Part shown: in pieces, positions 4,990-7,038 of the stretch
Numbering within the stretch: the stretch's first letter is position 1
How the letters are laid out: each line of letters starts with the position of its first letter
Assembly (NCBI GenBank): GCA_009784745.1
Contig: WQXR01000062.1
Span: 1 to 7,038, forward strand
DNA length: 7,038 bases
Source of the DNA: Methanomassiliicoccaceae archaeon
Lineage (GTDB): Archaea > Thermoplasmatota > Thermoplasmata > Methanomassiliicoccales > Methanomethylophilaceae
Reading direction: 5' to 3'
Translations under genes and position numbers: made by a program
The notes under the pieces: model-generated
What the model saw: only the letters and a program-made list of their open reading frames with translations
Databases searched by the model: none
What the model was told of the DNA's origin: nothing

Positions 4990-5376
4990 ATGACGGCAAA
5001 ATGGGGAATAGCGAATATTTTTGCAAGTTATAATAACATAATGATAACGCTCACCGACATCACGGGTGCGGAAACAATTGCAAAAGTAACCGGCGGAATG
5101 GTCGTCAAACAGGCGAAGGACCAAGCATCGCAATACGCAGCACAGAGAGCAGCGGAAAGGATCGCGGACATTTCGAAAGAAAAGGAAATAATCGGGATAC
5201 ACGTTAAAGTGAGAGCACCCGGAGGGAACAGATCAACATCTCCGGGACCGGGAGCACAGGCGGCGATACGTGCACTCGCGCGTGCCGGACTTAAGATCGG
5301 ACGCATCGAAGATGTTACTCCGATACCGCATGACGGCACGAAGAAGAAAGGCGGACGCAGAGGACGCAGGGTCTGA
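4990..5376 (+). CDS. rps11: 30S ribosomal protein S11 (uS11)
   Basis: A 128-residue platform protein of the small subunit. Nearly every family motif is visible: MTAKWGIANIFASYNN at the start, LTDITGAETIAKVTGGMVVK (21-40), HVKVRAPGGN (71-80), PGPGAQAAIRALARAG (85-100), and IEDVTPIPHDG with the basic end GGRRGRRV. The family's usual histidine in the NxxIHITD-like stretch is threonine here (IMITLTD), a mild variation. The start is placed at ATG 4990, because GGAGG (4978-4982) lies 7 bases upstream; a GTG at 4984 would have only one base of spacing. The gene begins 2 bases after the rps4 stop, so translation of the two is likely coupled. Confidence 0.97.
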   Translation: MTAKWGIANIFASYNNIMITLTDITGAETIAKVTGGMVVKQAKDQASQYAAQRAAERIADISKEKEIIGIHVKVRAPGGNRSTSPGPGAQAAIRALARAGLKIGRIEDVTPIPHDGTKKKGGRRGRRV

Positions 5377-5388
5377 GGGGGTCTGTAC

Positions 5389-6216
5389 ATGGACATAGAG
5401 ATACTGGAGATGAGCGAAAGGAAAGTGTCGTTCATACTGAAGGACTCGACACCCGCCATGGCGAACGCGCTCAGAAGGACGATCCTTACAGATATTCCTA
5501 AAATGGCCATCGATAAAGTGGAATTCCACTTGGGACCGATAATGGTCGACGGACGCGAATATGAAAGTATAACGCCGCTGTTCGATGAAATAATTGCACA
5601 CAGATTAGGAATGATACCTGTTCCGACCGATCTGAAATTATTCTGCAAACAGAGCGAATGCTCATGCGGAGGCGAAGGATGTCCGTCATGCACGATAATG
5701 TACAGTCTTAACAAGATAGGGCCGTGCACCGTGTATTCCGGCGACCTCATACCGTTGGGCGATCCGAATCTGAAAGTAAAGGATGAATTCATCCCTATCG
5801 TGGAGTTAGCGGACGGTCAGGCTGTTCTTATCTATACAATAGCAACGATGGGAAGAGCGCGCGAACATGTGAAATGGCAAGTTGCCAACGGCGTCGGATA
5901 CAAATACGCACCTTTGATATCGATAGATGCAAAGAAATGCAAACACTGCGAAAAATGTTTGAACGAATGTCCGAAGCACGTATTCTCGGGCGATACGAAG
6001 AAAATAACGATCGCAGATCCGTTAAAATGTACGTTGTGTGAATCATGCCAGACGTTCTGTCAGCCGAACGCGATATCAGTGAAAGCGGATGACCGTAATT
6101 TTGTCTTTTCATTTGAGACGGACGGTTCGATGACCGCGGAAACGGCGCTGAACAAAGCAGTGGAACTGCTGAGCGGACAGGCGATGTCGTTAAGCGGACT
6201 GGTAGACAATTTCTGA
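5389..6216 (+). CDS. rpoD: DNA-directed RNA polymerase subunit D (Rpo3) with two 4Fe-4S motifs
   Basis: A 275-residue subunit that, with Rpo11, forms the alpha-like platform on which archaeal RNA polymerase assembles. Residues 1-50 show the dimerisation fold (MDIEILEMSERKVSFIL, then STPAMANALRRTILTDIP). HRLGMIPVPT (71-80) follows, then a cysteine cluster (C86, C91, C93, C98, C101) at the place of the RPB3-type zinc loop. A dicluster ferredoxin-like domain occupies about 180-228. It has C184-x2-C187-x2-C190-x3-C194-P and C214-x2-C217-x2-C220-x3-C224, both complete, so two [4Fe-4S] clusters are expected. The C-terminus resumes the alpha fold (NFVFSFETDGS..TAETALNKAVELL). The start has a strong GAGGGGGT 6 bases upstream and lies 12 bases after rps11. 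This gene ends the operon; a terminator follows. Confidence 0.97.
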   Translation: MDIEILEMSERKVSFILKDSTPAMANALRRTILTDIPKMAIDKVEFHLGPIMVDGREYESITPLFDEIIAHRLGMIPVPTDLKLFCKQSECSCGGEGCPSCTIMYSLNKIGPCTVYSGDLIPLGDPNLKVKDEFIPIVELADGQAVLIYTIATMGRAREHVKWQVANGVGYKYAPLISIDAKKCKHCEKCLNECPKHVFSGDTKKITIADPLKCTLCESCQTFCQPNAISVKADDRNFVFSFETDGSMTAETALNKAVELLSGQAMSLSGLVDNF

Positions 6217-6223
6217 ACAAAAC

Positions 6224-6252
6224 GGGCGCTTGCGCCCTTATCTTTTCTTTTA
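6224..6252 (+). terminator. Hairpin plus T-rich terminator of the rps13-rpoD operon
   Basis: GGGCG (6224-6228) pairs with CGCCC (6233-6237) across a CTTG loop, seven bases after the rpoD stop. The T-rich tract TTATCTTTTCTTTTA (6238-6252) follows. The 43-bp gap separates two convergent genes, so it insulates the operon from polymerase coming from the DP2 gene. On the - strand only a short GTTTTG follows the hairpin, so the + strand is the better reading. Confidence 0.7.
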
Positions 6253-6259
6253 CCGTCGG

Positions 6260-7038
6260 TCAGAAGAAATCGGACAGTTTGCAAACTTTCACTTTATCGT
6301 TGTTGAACAGCGATCCCATGCTCATTTCCAGAATGCTTATCCTTTGTTTCGTGTATTCCGATAATCCGTACTTCTCTCCCATTTCCTTGGAAACGTCCAG
6401 ATATTTCTTCACACTTGCTTCGTATACGGTAAGAACTAAATTACCGCCGCTTCCGCATTTACACTTTCCTGATAACGGAATGCGCCGATATTTCTCGCCG
6501 CATTTTGTGCAACGTATGTTCTGCGCCGAAAAACTTCTCAGATTTCCGGCCATATCCGGAAGGAAGTGTTTATCTATCACGCGCGTGGCAACATCACGCT
6601 CATCAACGGCGCGTATCTTCCTTCCCAAGAAAAGCTGAGCTTCCATCTTGTCGTTCATTGTTTCTAACGTAGTATAAGAGGAATGTTTCGGCCCCTCGGA
6701 AATGTCCTTCGTATCGTGCGTGAATCCCAGTCCTTCGTACTGTTTTTCCGTACCTATCCTTTTTCCGACGAGATCCATTATCTTTTCCACTTCTTTCGGA
6801 TCACGAAGGTCCATCGCCGCTTTGTAGAATTCTAACGGATATTCAAAGAGACAATCAACATTGTGCGCTTCCTTGTCTATCTCGTTCGGATCTAACCTAG
6901 TTGTAAGAACAAGAGGCGCATCCATAAGGCCGCCGCGTCTGTCCGGGAGATAGTCGCGCGAGAAGTTGATGAGCGCATCAAGCATCAGTATTATACTATC
7001 TTCATCGCCGTCGCAGTTACGGCGCTTGGCGGCGTGGA
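6260..7038 (-). CDS. polC: DNA polymerase II (PolD) large subunit DP2, C-terminal part (5' end outside window)
   Basis: This is the C-terminal 258 residues of the catalytic subunit of the D-family replicative polymerase, which pairs with DP1 and is confined to archaea. The full-length family is about 1,100-1,300 residues, so most of the gene lies beyond the window edge. The fragment opens with HAAKRRNCDGDEDSII, the conserved active-site motif carrying the metal-binding aspartates; no intein interrupts it, though this is a known insertion point in other archaea. Then come MDAPLVLTTRLDPNEIDKEA and the helical C-terminal region. A zinc-binding module C-x2-C-x12-C-x-C (CTKCGEKY...CKC) lies about 85 residues before the end. 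The last eight residues VCKLSDFF fit a C-terminal PIP box (x-x-x-L-x-x-F-F) for sliding-clamp binding. The ATG at 6985 is internal. The gene converges on rpoD with a 43-bp gap. Confidence 0.97.
   Translation of the reverse strand, partial: HAAKRRNCDGDEDSIILMLDALINFSRDYLPDRRGGLMDAPLVLTTRLDPNEIDKEAHNVDCLFEYPLEFYKAAMDLRDPKEVEKIMDLVGKRIGTEKQYEGLGFTHDTKDISEGPKHSSYTTLETMNDKMEAQLFLGRKIRAVDERDVATRVIDKHFLPDMAGNLRSFSAQNIRCTKCGEKYRRIPLSGKCKCGSGGNLVLTVYEASVKKYLDVSKEMGEKYGLSEYTKQRISILEMSMGSLFNNDKVKVCKLSDFF

Noticed and set aside
5028..5792. 254-residue - strand open frame across rps11 and rpoD
   Set aside because: It is antisense to two highly conserved genes, shows no domain of its own, and has a composition typical of a shadow frame.
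7000..7036. Intein in the DP2 NCDGDED motif
   Set aside because: The motif is continuous in the visible sequence, so no intein is present at this site. Other DP2 sites are outside the window.

Overview
The window is archaeal and most likely from the Thermoplasmatota side of the Euryarchaeota; a gut-type Methanomassiliicoccales relative is my best guess, but it is only a guess. The archaeal signature is clear. There is a type II methionine aminopeptidase, the ribosomal order uS13-uS4-uS11-Rpo3 (RpoD) with an iron-sulphur domain in Rpo3, the large subunit of the archaeal D-family DNA polymerase (DP2), and a tRNA-Leu without an encoded CCA. TATA-type promoters (box A) replace bacterial -35/-10 promoters. 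None of the seven CDS stop codons that I could read is TAG.

Layout. (1) 1-375: the 3' part of the methionine aminopeptidase gene, + strand. (2) 446-530: tRNA-Leu(CAA) with its own box A. (3) 531-732: a non-coding stretch between the tRNA and the oppositely oriented next gene, mostly filled by two adjacent 12-bp tandem repeat arrays (3 copies, then 8 perfect copies). (4) 733-3604, all on the - strand: an accessory cassette. In transcription order it holds a YqaJ-type PD-(D/E)XK exonuclease, a DUF6994-like protein of unknown function, and an AlbA/Schlafen-type putative ATP-binding regulator with its own TATA box. (5) 3605-3855: a divergent promoter region and a roughly 150-nt leader with strong potential RNA structure. 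(6) 3856-6216, + strand: rps13, rps4, rps11 and rpoD, tightly packed with Shine-Dalgarno motifs. The unit is closed by a GC hairpin and T-rich tract. (7) 6260-7038, - strand: the C-terminal part of DP2, starting at the edge with the catalytic NCDGDED motif.

The housekeeping blocks act in N-terminal protein processing, translation, transcription and replication. The - strand cassette between tRNA-Leu and the ribosomal operon looks like acquired DNA: a phage-type recombination nuclease, a DUF and an AlbA-type regulator. I found no integrase and no duplicated tRNA end that would prove integration.

The most interesting signals are two. The leader ahead of rps13 can fold into nested helices, and an alternative hairpin loop is complementary to the rps13 Shine-Dalgarno region. 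This recalls the bacterial alpha-operon leader, which sits before the equivalent gene set and is controlled by S4. The second signal is the double 12-bp repeat array. Both are read by eye and need computation to confirm.
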